20,463 nt of DNA from JBBQNR01 sp038330145 (lineage in GTDB: Bacteria > Actinomycetota > Thermoleophilia > Solirubrobacterales > JBBDJG01). The stretch lies in the NCBI GenBank assembly GCA_038330145.1, contig JBBQNR010000051.1:1-20463 (forward strand). The letters are read 5' to 3'. Position numbers and translations under genes: made by a program. Positions 1 to 6,395 of this stretch are shown piece by piece. The notes under the pieces were generated by a model. The model was given only the letters and a program-made list of their open reading frames with translations, made no database searches and was not told the origin of the DNA. The number at the start of each line of letters is the position of its first letter. Position 1 is the stretch's first letter.

Positions 1-2
1 CG

Positions 3-120
3 GCGAGAATCGAGCCAGGCAAGGACGCAGGGAGGCCGCATACCCAAGCGGTATGTGGCCGACCGAGGACGCAGGATGGCGATGATTCGCAGCCGCGTCA
101 GGCGTTGCGGGTGTTTTTGT
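3..120 (+). ncRNA. Candidate structured RNA with two-fold symmetric internal loop
   Basis: An apical hairpin is formed by 34-44 (GGCCGCATACC) and 50-60 (GGTATGTGGCC), 11 pairs with one G-U, closed by the loop CAAGC. It is flanked on each side by 17 unpaired bases, 17-33 and 61-77, and both strands carry AGGACGCAGG at the same offset (22-31 and 66-75). Outside these, 14-16 can pair with 78-80, and GCGA/ATC (3-6, 9-11) with GATTCGC (84-90) around a two-base bulge. The RNA therefore has an outer stem, a symmetric loop and a cap hairpin, followed by a terminator-like hairpin. I do not recognise it as a named RNA class. Its 5' end may lie outside the window. The strand is inferred from the terminator and the downstream gene. 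Confidence 0.5.
88..120 (+). terminator. Terminator-like hairpin with T-run ending the leader RNA
   Basis: CGCAGCC (88-94) pairs with GGC (101-103) and TGCG (106-109) around a GT bulge, with loop GCGTCA. It is followed by GGTGTTTTTGT (110-120). A run of five T is rare in this GC-rich DNA, which supports an intrinsic terminator. Its 5' arm shares bases 88-90 with the outer stem of the upstream RNA, so the two folds compete. Confidence 0.45.
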
Positions 121-144
121 AAGGGGCTCTTAGGCGCGAAATCC

Positions 145-190
145 GGGAGCTCTGAGGGCGCGGAGTAGTCTTGGGCTCCCCTAGGAGGAG
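145..190 (+). promoter_or_regulatory. Alternative pairing around the Shine-Dalgarno sequence of the FAD oxidoreductase gene
   Basis: CTCC (176-179) can pair with GGAG (184-187) inside the strong Shine-Dalgarno sequence AGGAGG (183-188). The same bases, GCTCCC (175-180), can instead pair with GGGAGC (145-150), which would free the Shine-Dalgarno sequence. The two pairings exclude each other. This is seen in the sequence; a switching role is inference. Confidence 0.3.
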
Positions 191-198
191 GGCTTCCG

Positions 199-1557
199 AT
201 CGTCGGATCGACCACCGAGACGGTTGATGTCGTAGTCGTCGGCTCTCGTTGCGCCGGCTCGGCGACGGCGATCGCGCTCGCGCGCGCCGGCCGCAGTGTG
301 ATCGCGCTCGACGGCGCCAGCTTCCCCTCCGACACGCTCTCGACTCACCTGCTGTTTCCCTCCGGCGTGGCGGAGATCAAGTGGCTGGGCGCGCTCGAGC
401 GGGTGCGGGCACTCGGCGCGCCGGAGCTGTCGGTCGGTCGCCTGTGGGCACTCGACGCCGAGGTTCGCGGCACCTACACGCCGGTGGATGGAATCAACCA
501 CGGTTGGTGCGTGCGCCGGGCTGGCCTCGACCACGCGCTGGTGGAGACCGCGCGCGACGCCGGCGCGGACGTGCGTGAGCGAACGCGTGTGACGGGCCTC
601 GTGCGCGACGGCGAGCGTGTGGCGGGTGTGCGCGTCAGGACCCGCGATGGAGAGGAGGGCGAGATCAGGGCCAAGCTTGTGGTCGGTGCGGACGGCCGCC
701 GCTCGAGCGTCGCGCGCATGGTCGGAGCCCACCCCTGGCTGCAATGGCGCAACCGCCGCATCATGTTCTACGCCTACTGCACCGACCCGCACCCGCAATG
801 GCGCTCGATCGCCGCTCAGTGGCGTGGCGGTCGCGAGCTCTGCACCGTCTTTCCGTGCGACAGCGGCGACGGAGAGCCTTGGACGCTCGTGCTCCTGATG
901 CCACCGGCCGACCGCGCGGCGGAATTCCAGCAGGACGCGGAAGCGGCGTGGACGCGAACAATCGATGGCATCCCGCCGCTCGCGGAGCGGCTCGCCGGCT
1001 GTGAGCGACGCACGAAGATCCACAGCTCCAGGGACCATCCGGCCTTCTTCCGCCGCTCGCACGGGTCCGGTTGGGCCCTCACAGGGGATGCCGGCCATTT
1101 CAAGGATCCCGTCACGGCACAGGGGATCCGAGACGCGCTGCGTTTCAGTCGCCTGCTGGGCGAGGCGGTCGCGCCGGTGCTCGACGACGCGCGGCGTCTG
1201 GAGGAGGAGCTGCGAGGCTGGGAGCGCCGCCGTGACGAGGAATGCATGGACATGTACCAGTGGTCGAACCGGCTCGGCCTGGCCGACGACGTCTCGCCGC
1301 TGGAGCTCGAGGCCTACCGCGACCTGGGCTCGACGCCGGAGGGAACGCGCGAGCTGGTCGACATCTTCTCGCGCACGCGCCTGCCCAGTGAGGTCTTCAC
1401 GCCTCGCCGGATGGCCACCTGGTCGGCGAGAGCGATGCGACGCAACGGAACCAGCCGAGCGGCGATCGCGCGTGTGATCGCGCGCGAGGGCGGGCGCGAG
1501 CTTGCGGCCGCACGCGAGCGTCTCGCTGCCCGGCGCCACATGCGCTCGGCGGCGTAG
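199..1557 (+). CDS. FAD-dependent oxidoreductase (group A flavin monooxygenase / geranylgeranyl reductase-like)
   Basis: This is a soluble flavoprotein of about 452 residues. The N-terminal Rossmann strand and ADP-binding turn read DVVVVGSRCAG (about residues 10-20), the usual G-x-R-C-A-G form of this family. GADGRRS (about 163-169) is the middle DG motif, and GDAGHFKDP (about 296-304) is the late GD motif that contacts the FAD ribityl chain. The substrate is unknown; the family includes hydroxylases and isoprenoid reductases. The first conventional start in frame is GTG at 298, but it would remove the whole FAD-binding turn. The open frame continues upstream to a stop at 166 without ATG, GTG or TTG. 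I place the start at ATC 199, 10 bases after AGGAGG (183-188), as the best-spaced candidate. A sequence error removing a normal start is the alternative. The gene stands alone and converges with the ABC1-kinase gene. Confidence 0.85.
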   Translation: MVGSTTETVDVVVVGSRCAGSATAIALARAGRSVIALDGASFPSDTLSTHLLFPSGVAEIKWLGALERVRALGAPELSVGRLWALDAEVRGTYTPVDGINHGWCVRRAGLDHALVETARDAGADVRERTRVTGLVRDGERVAGVRVRTRDGEEGEIRAKLVVGADGRRSSVARMVGAHPWLQWRNRRIMFYAYCTDPHPQWRSIAAQWRGGRELCTVFPCDSGDGEPWTLVLLMPPADRAAEFQQDAEAAWTRTIDGIPPLAERLAGCERRTKIHSSRDHPAFFRRSHGSGWALTGDAGHFKDPVTAQGIRDALRFSRLLGEAVAPVLDDARRLEEELRGWERRRDEECMDMYQWSNRLGLADDVSPLELEAYRDLGSTPEGTRELVDIFSRTRLPSEVFTPRRMATWSARAMRRNGTSRAAIARVIAREGGRELAAARERLAARRHMRSAA

Positions 1558-1591
1558 CTTCCGCAAGACAAGCAAACAGCAACAGCGCACC

Positions 1592-1622
1592 CGCGAGAGG
1601 AACAAGTGGTGCCCCTCTCGTG
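1592..1622. terminator. Possible bidirectional terminator hairpin
   Basis: CGCGAGAGG (1592-1600) pairs with CCTCTCGTG (1614-1622), nine pairs with one G-T wobble and a 13-base loop, between two convergent genes. There is no T-run on either side, so this is only a candidate. I see nothing else in 1558-1725. Confidence 0.3.
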
Positions 1623-1725
1623 CCGCCGCTGCGAATCCGTACGGGCCTACGACCCGCTCCATCTCCACCCCCAAGTGCCGGCGCCAGAGCGCCGCTGAGA
1701 AGGCGGCGGCGACGGGCGCGAAAGG

Positions 1726-3153
1726 TCAACCCGGGGAGGGTGAGTCCGCCGGCCGCCAGCCGCCGCCGTGCCGGCCCCAGAACTCCCACTCCTGACGGCC
1801 CAGCTCGGTCGAGGGCTCGTCGCCGAACCACCACTCGCGCCCGATCCGGTGCCAGTTGCGCCGAGCGCGCAGCTGCCCCAGCACCGCCAGCACGCCGATC
1901 TCCATGCGGCGGCCCATGAGCTCGTTGGCGGGCACGTTCTCCCGTCGCATCAGCGAGTAGAAGTCCGAGCGCGGGTCCGAGACGGCCGAGATCACGCCCA
2001 TCACGTACTCGGCGGTGATCTCGCGGTCGGTGTCCTGCCAATACCAGCCGCCGATGGCGTCGACGTGCTCCATCAGCCGCTCGGCATCTATGCGCTGGGG
2101 GTTCTTGATGAAGCCCAGGTCGTGCAGGCTCTGACGCAGGCGCTCCGGATCGCCGTCCATGCGCGCTTTCACCACCTCGACCTCGAGCTGGATCTGCTCG
2201 AGGTCGAGGCGCTTGGTCATGCCGAAGTCCAGGAAAGCGACGCGGCCGTCGGCGAGTCGCAGATAGTTGCCGGGATGCGCGTCGGCGTTGAAGTGCTGGA
2301 GCTGGAAGATCGAGCCCAGGTAAAAGCGGAAGACAATCTCGCCGAAGCGGTCGCGCGCCTCCTGGTCGAGCTGCTTCACCTCTTCGAAGCTCTGCCCCTC
2401 GACGTACTCGCTTACGAGCACGCGGTTGCGCGACAGGCGCGTGACGACATCCGGAACGCAGATGAACGGGTGATCGCGGTAGGCGCGGGCGAACGCGCGC
2501 TGGTTCTGAGCCTCGTACTCGTAGTCGAGCTCCTCGAGCACGCGCTCCTTCAGCTCGGCGGCGACTGCCTTGGCGTCGAGACCGGGCGCGAGCGCCTTGG
2601 CAAAGCGCAGGATCATGCCGGCGTTGGAGAGGTCGGCTCTGATCGCCGCGTCGATCCCCGGGTACTGGATCTTGACCGCTACACGGCGTCCGTCTGGCAG
2701 CGTGGCGCGGTGGACCTGCCCGATCGACGCCGCGGCGAAGGCCTCGGTCTCGATGTCGTCGAACAGCTCCTCGTAGGGCTCGTCGTACTCCTCCACGAGC
2801 ACCTTTCGCACCTTCTCCCACGGCATCGCGGGGGCGTCGGTCCTCAGCTTGCCGAGCTTGTCCTGGTAGAGCTCGCGATACTCGTCGGGCAGGTAATCGG
2901 TATCGATGAAGGACGCCAGCTGACCCATCTTCATGGCGGCGCCCTTCATGCCGCCGAGCGTCTCGACCAGCTTGTCGGCGGAGTCGATCGCGAGCTCCTC
3001 CATGCGAGCGTCGGACTTTTCCTTGGAGCGCACCAGGTTGGTCGCCTTGGTGCCGGCGTAACGCACGCCGCCGAGGCCCGCGACCATGCCGACACGGGCC
3101 GAGCGCCCCAACCGGCTGCGAGGGATGTTGCGGTCCTTTGAGTCCTCGGCCAT
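1726..3153 (-). CDS. ABC1/UbiB-family atypical kinase-like protein
   Basis: The protein has 475 residues and the full UbiB/ADCK signature. This comprises the family-specific KMGQ (75-78), the alanine-rich nucleotide loop AAAS (140-143) in place of a glycine-rich loop, the lysine of VAVK (161), the ELDY helix (208-211), the catalytic-loop motif DAHPGN (291-296) and DFG (309-311). Family members are ATPases or atypical kinases linked to quinone or isoprenoid lipid metabolism. The actinobacterial substrate is not known, and no quinone biosynthesis gene is adjacent. The start is ATG at 3153. There is no Shine-Dalgarno sequence, but TACCCT lies 8 bases upstream, so the mRNA is probably leaderless. 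No transmembrane segment is obvious. It diverges from rplY. Confidence 0.9.
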   Translation of the reverse strand: MAEDSKDRNIPRSRLGRSARVGMVAGLGGVRYAGTKATNLVRSKEKSDARMEELAIDSADKLVETLGGMKGAAMKMGQLASFIDTDYLPDEYRELYQDKLGKLRTDAPAMPWEKVRKVLVEEYDEPYEELFDDIETEAFAAASIGQVHRATLPDGRRVAVKIQYPGIDAAIRADLSNAGMILRFAKALAPGLDAKAVAAELKERVLEELDYEYEAQNQRAFARAYRDHPFICVPDVVTRLSRNRVLVSEYVEGQSFEEVKQLDQEARDRFGEIVFRFYLGSIFQLQHFNADAHPGNYLRLADGRVAFLDFGMTKRLDLEQIQLEVEVVKARMDGDPERLRQSLHDLGFIKNPQRIDAERLMEHVDAIGGWYWQDTDREITAEYVMGVISAVSDPRSDFYSLMRRENVPANELMGRRMEIGVLAVLGQLRARRNWHRIGREWWFGDEPSTELGRQEWEFWGRHGGGWRPADSPSPG

Positions 3154-3161
3154 CCGGTTCT

Positions 3162-3167
3162 AGGGTA
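3162..3167 (-). promoter_or_regulatory. -10 box of a probable leaderless promoter for the ABC1-kinase gene
   Basis: On the minus strand TACCCT matches TANNNT and lies 8 bases before the ATG, which has no Shine-Dalgarno sequence. Transcription would begin at or next to the start codon. No clear -35 was found. Confidence 0.35.
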
Positions 3168-3181
3168 CGGCCACCTGGCCG

Positions 3182-3209
3182 GCGGCCGCTACGCCGGCCC
3201 CGCGGCCGC
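3182..3209. promoter_or_regulatory. Two GCGGCCGC palindromes between divergent promoters
   Basis: The eight-base palindrome GCGGCCGC occurs at 3182-3189 and 3202-3209, 20 bases apart (about two helical turns), between the start regions of the ABC1-kinase gene and rplY. An operator is possible, but GC-rich palindromes arise easily by chance here. Confidence 0.15.
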
Positions 3210-3226
3210 TTCGCGGCGCCTCCCTC

Positions 3227-3232
3227 TACACT
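3227..3232 (+). promoter_or_regulatory. -10 box of a probable leaderless promoter for rplY
   Basis: TACACT fits the TANNNT actinobacterial -10 box and is followed by 9 bases and then the ATG at 3242. No Shine-Dalgarno sequence is present between them, so the rplY mRNA probably starts at the start codon. Confidence 0.4.
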
Positions 3233-3241
3233 TCCAGCCCG

Positions 3242-3955
3242 ATGGCTGCCGGCGACAAGAGAACCTCCCTGCAGGTGGAGCGGCGCGAGGAGCGCGGCTC
3301 GCGGGCGGCGCGCCGCCTGCGCCGCGCGGGCTTCGTGCCCGGCGTCGTCTACGGCATCGGCGGCGAGACGCTGCCGTTCAAGGCCGACGCCCTGCGCCTG
3401 CGCGCGGTGCTCGCCGAGGGACACGCGCTGTTCGACGTCGAGGTCGACAGCGACCGTCAGCCTGTGATCGTGAAGGAGCAGCAGAAGGATCCGGTCCGGG
3501 GCCAGGTCGTGCACCTCGATCTGCTCAAGGTCAGGCTCGACGAGAAGATTCAGTCGATGGTGCCGCTGGAGCTGGAGGGCGTCGAGGAGGCGCCCGGCGT
3601 CAAGGAGGGCGGCGTGCTCGAGCACGTGACCCGCGAGGTCCTGATCGAGGCGCTGCCGACCGACATCCCGGACCGCATCGTCGCCGACGTTTCGGGGCTC
3701 GGCGTGGCCGAGACCATGAACCTCACCAGCATCACCGCTCCGGCCGGCGTCGTGCTGATCGCCGACAACCTCGAGGAGGTCGTCGTCGCGACAGTCACCG
3801 TGCCGTCCGAGATCGTCGAGGAGCCCGAGGTTGAGGAGGAGGCCGCGCTTGTCGGCGAGGACGGCGAGCCGCTCGCGGAGGGCGAGGCCGCCGAGGGCGA
3901 AGGCGAGGCTGCCGCTGCCGAAGAGGGCAGCGGCGGGTCCGGCGACAACGAGTAG
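3242..3955 (+). CDS. rplY: 50S ribosomal protein L25, long Ctc/TL5 form
   Basis: L25 binds 5S rRNA in the central protuberance of the large ribosomal subunit. This is the long general-stress (Ctc/TL5) form. The N-terminal 5S-binding domain spans about residues 1-95, with the typical GFVPGVVYG near 30 and the block DPVRGQVVHLDLL near 83-95. The C-terminal TL5 beta domain covers about 100-190. The last 45 residues are an acidic tail of Glu, Ala and Gly (EPEVEEEAALVGEDGE and onward) that is probably disordered. At 237 residues it is normal for this form. The start ATG 3242 follows a -10 box by 9 bases and has no Shine-Dalgarno sequence. It is the first gene of an operon with pth, a pairing found in many bacteria. 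Confidence 0.95.
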   Translation: MAAGDKRTSLQVERREERGSRAARRLRRAGFVPGVVYGIGGETLPFKADALRLRAVLAEGHALFDVEVDSDRQPVIVKEQQKDPVRGQVVHLDLLKVRLDEKIQSMVPLELEGVEEAPGVKEGGVLEHVTREVLIEALPTDIPDRIVADVSGLGVAETMNLTSITAPAGVVLIADNLEEVVVATVTVPSEIVEEPEVEEEAALVGEDGEPLAEGEAAEGEGEAAAAEEGSGGSGDNE

Positions 3956-3973
3956 CCCCACGGGGAGTCTGCG

Positions 3974-4576
3974 CTGAAGCTGTTTCGCGGCCGGCGCAAG
4001 GGCGCTCCGGTCGACCTGCTGGTGGTCGGGCTGGGCAATCCGGGGGCCCGTTACGCCGCCAGCCGCCACAACATCGGCTTCGAGGTCGCGAACGAGCTCG
4101 GGCGTCGCTGGGAGCTGCCGAAGGCGAGCAAGGCATTCGGGGCGCTGGTGACGGAGGGACGTGCCGGGTCCGGCGGCCCGCACGTCGCGCTTCTGCTTCC
4201 GCAGACGTTCATGAACGAGTCGGGCCAGGCCGTCGGGCCCGCGCGCGGGCACTACCGGCTCGGTCTCGATCAGGTGCTGGTTGTCTACGACGAGATCGAC
4301 CTGCCCTTCGGCGAGGTGCGAGCGCGCCGCGGAGGAGGTCTGGCCGGTCACAACGGGCTCAAGAGCGTGGCCCAGGGATTGGGCGGGAACGACTTCCTGC
4401 GCGTGCGCGTCGGCGTCGGCCGGCCTGACTCGACGGACCCGGAGGTGGTCGCCGGCTACGTGCTGGAAAGGTTCACCGAGCCGACGCGCGACGTGCAGGA
4501 ACTGATCGGGCGTGCCGCCGATCGCGTCGAGCAGATCGCGGCCGAGGGCCTCGAGGAACCCCCGAGGGGCCGCTAG
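3974..4576 (+). CDS. pth: Peptidyl-tRNA hydrolase
   Basis: Pth releases tRNA from peptidyl-tRNA that drops off the ribosome. Motifs are VGLGNPGARYAASRHNIGF at the N-terminus, including the asparagine and the catalytic histidine of the RHNIG block; the tRNA-contact segment PQTFMNESG; DEIDLPFGEVRARRGGG; and GHNGLKS with its conserved histidine. The first conventional start (GTG 4022) begins inside the first beta strand. Upstream in frame the protein reads KLFRGRRKGAPVDLLVV, and CTG 3974 lies 6 bases after GGGGAG (3962-3967). I therefore choose CTG 3974, giving about 200 residues. It follows rplY by 18 bases in one operon. The stop codon TAG is the end of a palindromic repeat (4573-4690), which may have replaced the last codons. 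Confidence 0.92.
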   Translation: MKLFRGRRKGAPVDLLVVGLGNPGARYAASRHNIGFEVANELGRRWELPKASKAFGALVTEGRAGSGGPHVALLLPQTFMNESGQAVGPARGHYRLGLDQVLVVYDEIDLPFGEVRARRGGGLAGHNGLKSVAQGLGGNDFLRVRVGVGRPDSTDPEVVAGYVLERFTEPTRDVQELIGRAADRVEQIAAEGLEEPPRGR

Positions 4577-4690
4577 TGGCCCTCCTCAAAACGTTTCACC
4601 GGGAACGGCGGCCTTCGGGACCACCAGGTGGCCTGGCGGCCCCGGGCACCTCGCCGTTACCTGGCGAACGTTCCGAGAAGGCCCACTAGG
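4573..4690. repeat. Palindromic repeat element, copy 1 (long form)
   Basis: The left arm 4573-4606 and right arm 4662-4690 match the reverse complement of copy 2 at 14124-14186 almost base for base, with a 55-base core (4607-4661) not found in copy 2. The arms are imperfect inverted repeats beginning CTAGTGGCCC and CTAGTGGGCC and sharing AACGTT. The core has its own small stem, CCAGG/CCTGG (4624-4636). The left-end TAG is the stop of pth and the right-end TAG, read on the minus strand, is the stop of the GGDEF gene. It resembles a REP- or MITE-type sequence, and no transposase is nearby. Confidence 0.8.
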
Positions 4691-6236
4691 AGACGCGAGC
4701 GAGTTCGGCCGTGAGCACGGCCTCGAACTCCACCACGCAGCGAGGGTCGAACACGCGGCCCGCGTCGCGGCGCAGCTGCGCGAGCGCTTCGTCCATGGAC
4801 ATCGCCGGCCGGTAGGGACGCTCACTCGTCATCGCGTTGAATGCGTCGACGACACGCAGCATGCGTGCCGCAAGCGGGATCTGCTCCCCGCTGAGGCCAT
4901 CGGGATAGCCGCTGCCGTCGTAGTTCTCGCGTGCGTGCCGCAGCCAGGGGGCGATCGGGGCCAGCCCCTCGATGCGGCCCATCATCTCCGCGCCCTTGAC
5001 CAGGTGCCGCTTCACCACCTCGTACTCGTGCGGCTCCAGCGGCCCCGGCTTCTGAAGGATGCGGTCGGGAACGGGCATCTTTCCGACGTCGTGGACCATC
5101 GCCGCGAGGCTGATGTTGTCCAGGTCCGGGCCGCTCCACCCGAGACGTCGTGCCAAGCCACTGGCAAAGCGCACGGCGCGCGACTGGTCGCCGTTTCCGC
5201 CCATGCGGGTGTTGACCGCCCTGGCCATCGTGGCCGCCCAACTCAGCTGGGCTGCTCCAGACGGCTGTTCGGCAGCTCCATACTTGAGCGCGTACAGCTC
5301 GGAGTCGGCAGCGTGGTAGAGCTCCTCGAGACTGATGCCGTCCTCCGGGTACGAGGCCACCCCGATCGTGACCTGGATGCGTTCCGACAACCGCTCGGAG
5401 ACCCTCCGCGCTATCTCGCTCGAGTCGTGCCGGGACGCTCCGGGGGAAAGCACCGCGAACTCGTCGCCGCCGAGCCGCCCGACGCTGTTCATGGGCCGCG
5501 CCGCACTCTTGATCGCGCCGGCCACCCAGGTCAGCAGCTCATCCCCGGCGGCATGCCCGAGGTTGTCGTTGACCTGCTTGAACCCGTCCAGGTCGAGCAT
5601 CAGCAGGCCGATCGGCTGGCGAGTGCGAACTGCGTCGGCGATCTCCACCTGAAGCCGCTCCTCGAAGCCGCGGCGGTTGAGCGCGTCGGTCAGTGGGTCG
5701 GTTCGCGACAACCGGTTCAGCAGCACCCGCTGGCGATCGTGACTTTGGGCGAGCCACGCGCACATCACGGCCGTCGAGCCCAGGGCGGCCGCGACGATGG
5801 GGATGCGCAGGGCGCCCTCGAAGTCGTTACCGCCGGAGGAGGCGGCGACGTAGAGGAAGACGTCCGCAGCACCGACGACCACGAACAGGGGCAGCGGATA
5901 GAAGAGGGCGGCGAACACCAGTGGCACGAAGAAGACGGCCGAGTACGGGCTCGACCCTCCACCGTCCGCTGCGACCAGCAGCGCGATCAGCGTCACATCG
6001 GCCAGGCTCCAGAGTAGGAAGAAGACGTTGTCGTAGCGGCTGCGGACGATCTTCTCCGTCGGCAGCAGGGGAATCACCACGCCGGCAGAGGCCCCCACGG
6101 CGAGCAGCGCCAGGATCAGTTCCCGATTGGGCTTGTCCCAGGTGAAGACGGCGTAGAGAGTGGCCGTCGCGCAGATCCCCCAGGTCAGCCACACCCCAGC
6201 CCGGATCATGGCCAGACGAAGCTGGACCTCGGTCAC
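4686..6236 (-). CDS. Membrane GGDEF / HD-GYP-type cyclic-di-GMP signalling protein
   Basis: The N-terminal 160 residues hold about six hydrophobic membrane segments. Next comes a GGDEF diguanylate cyclase domain (DPLTDALNRRGF; metal-site DLDGFKQVND; GGDEF at about 256-260). The product inhibition site RxxD reads RPMN, so the aspartate is lost. A C-terminal HD-GYP domain follows, with MVHDVGK at about 381-387 and YDGSGYP at about 439-445. Two expected histidines deviate: the early HSxR position reads QSRA, and the H-x-HE segment before YDGSGYP reads HARE, so phosphodiesterase activity is doubtful. The start GTG 6236 opens directly before the first membrane helix. Longer starts (ATG 6368, GTG 6374) would run through the efeU control region. 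The stop codon lies in the end of the repeat element. It probably makes c-di-GMP at the membrane; the sensed signal is unknown. Confidence 0.87.
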   Translation of the reverse strand: MTEVQLRLAMIRAGVWLTWGICATATLYAVFTWDKPNRELILALLAVGASAGVVIPLLPTEKIVRSRYDNVFFLLWSLADVTLIALLVAADGGGSSPYSAVFFVPLVFAALFYPLPLFVVVGAADVFLYVAASSGGNDFEGALRIPIVAAALGSTAVMCAWLAQSHDRQRVLLNRLSRTDPLTDALNRRGFEERLQVEIADAVRTRQPIGLLMLDLDGFKQVNDNLGHAAGDELLTWVAGAIKSAARPMNSVGRLGGDEFAVLSPGASRHDSSEIARRVSERLSERIQVTIGVASYPEDGISLEELYHAADSELYALKYGAAEQPSGAAQLSWAATMARAVNTRMGGNGDQSRAVRFASGLARRLGWSGPDLDNISLAAMVHDVGKMPVPDRILQKPGPLEPHEYEVVKRHLVKGAEMMGRIEGLAPIAPWLRHARENYDGSGYPDGLSGEQIPLAARMLRVVDAFNAMTSERPYRPAMSMDEALAQLRRDAGRVFDPRCVVEFEAVLTAELARVS

Positions 6237-6333
6237 ATCGACTATCCGTGTCGACCCCCTCGAGACCACCGTACTCGTTCTAATCGACACTTGGCCAGAT
6301 TTCGTGAAGAACGCATCGGGGCCGACTGTGATA

Positions 6334-6365
6334 CGAATTAGGGCACCCGAATTAGGCCGCCCTAA
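6334..6365 (+). promoter_or_regulatory. TTAGG-rich candidate iron operator upstream of efeU
   Basis: The nonamer CGAATTAGG occurs twice, at 6334-6342 and 6348-6356, 14 bases apart. The second copy forms an inverted repeat TTAGG-CCGC-CCTAA (6352-6365). TTAGG/CCTAA is the half-site of DtxR/IdeR iron repressors, though the standard 19-base operator spacing is not met. It lies 30-60 bases before the iron permease start. Confidence 0.4.
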
Positions 6366-6395
6366 CATGCTCACGCCCGTCCAGGAAGGAACTCA

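Noticed and set aside
1397..4351. Very long minus-strand open frame of 984 codons
   Set aside because: It is a GC-rich shadow of the ABC1-kinase, rplY and pth genes, with Arg/Ala/Gly-dominated translation and no domain.
4512..6017. 501-codon plus-strand open frame opposite the GGDEF gene
   Set aside because: The minus-strand frame has clear GGDEF and HD-GYP motifs. The plus frame has none.
6237..6374. Longer N-terminus of the GGDEF protein (starts at 6368 or 6374)
   Set aside because: The added residues look non-coding and overlap the efeU promoter region. The first membrane helix follows directly after GTG 6236.
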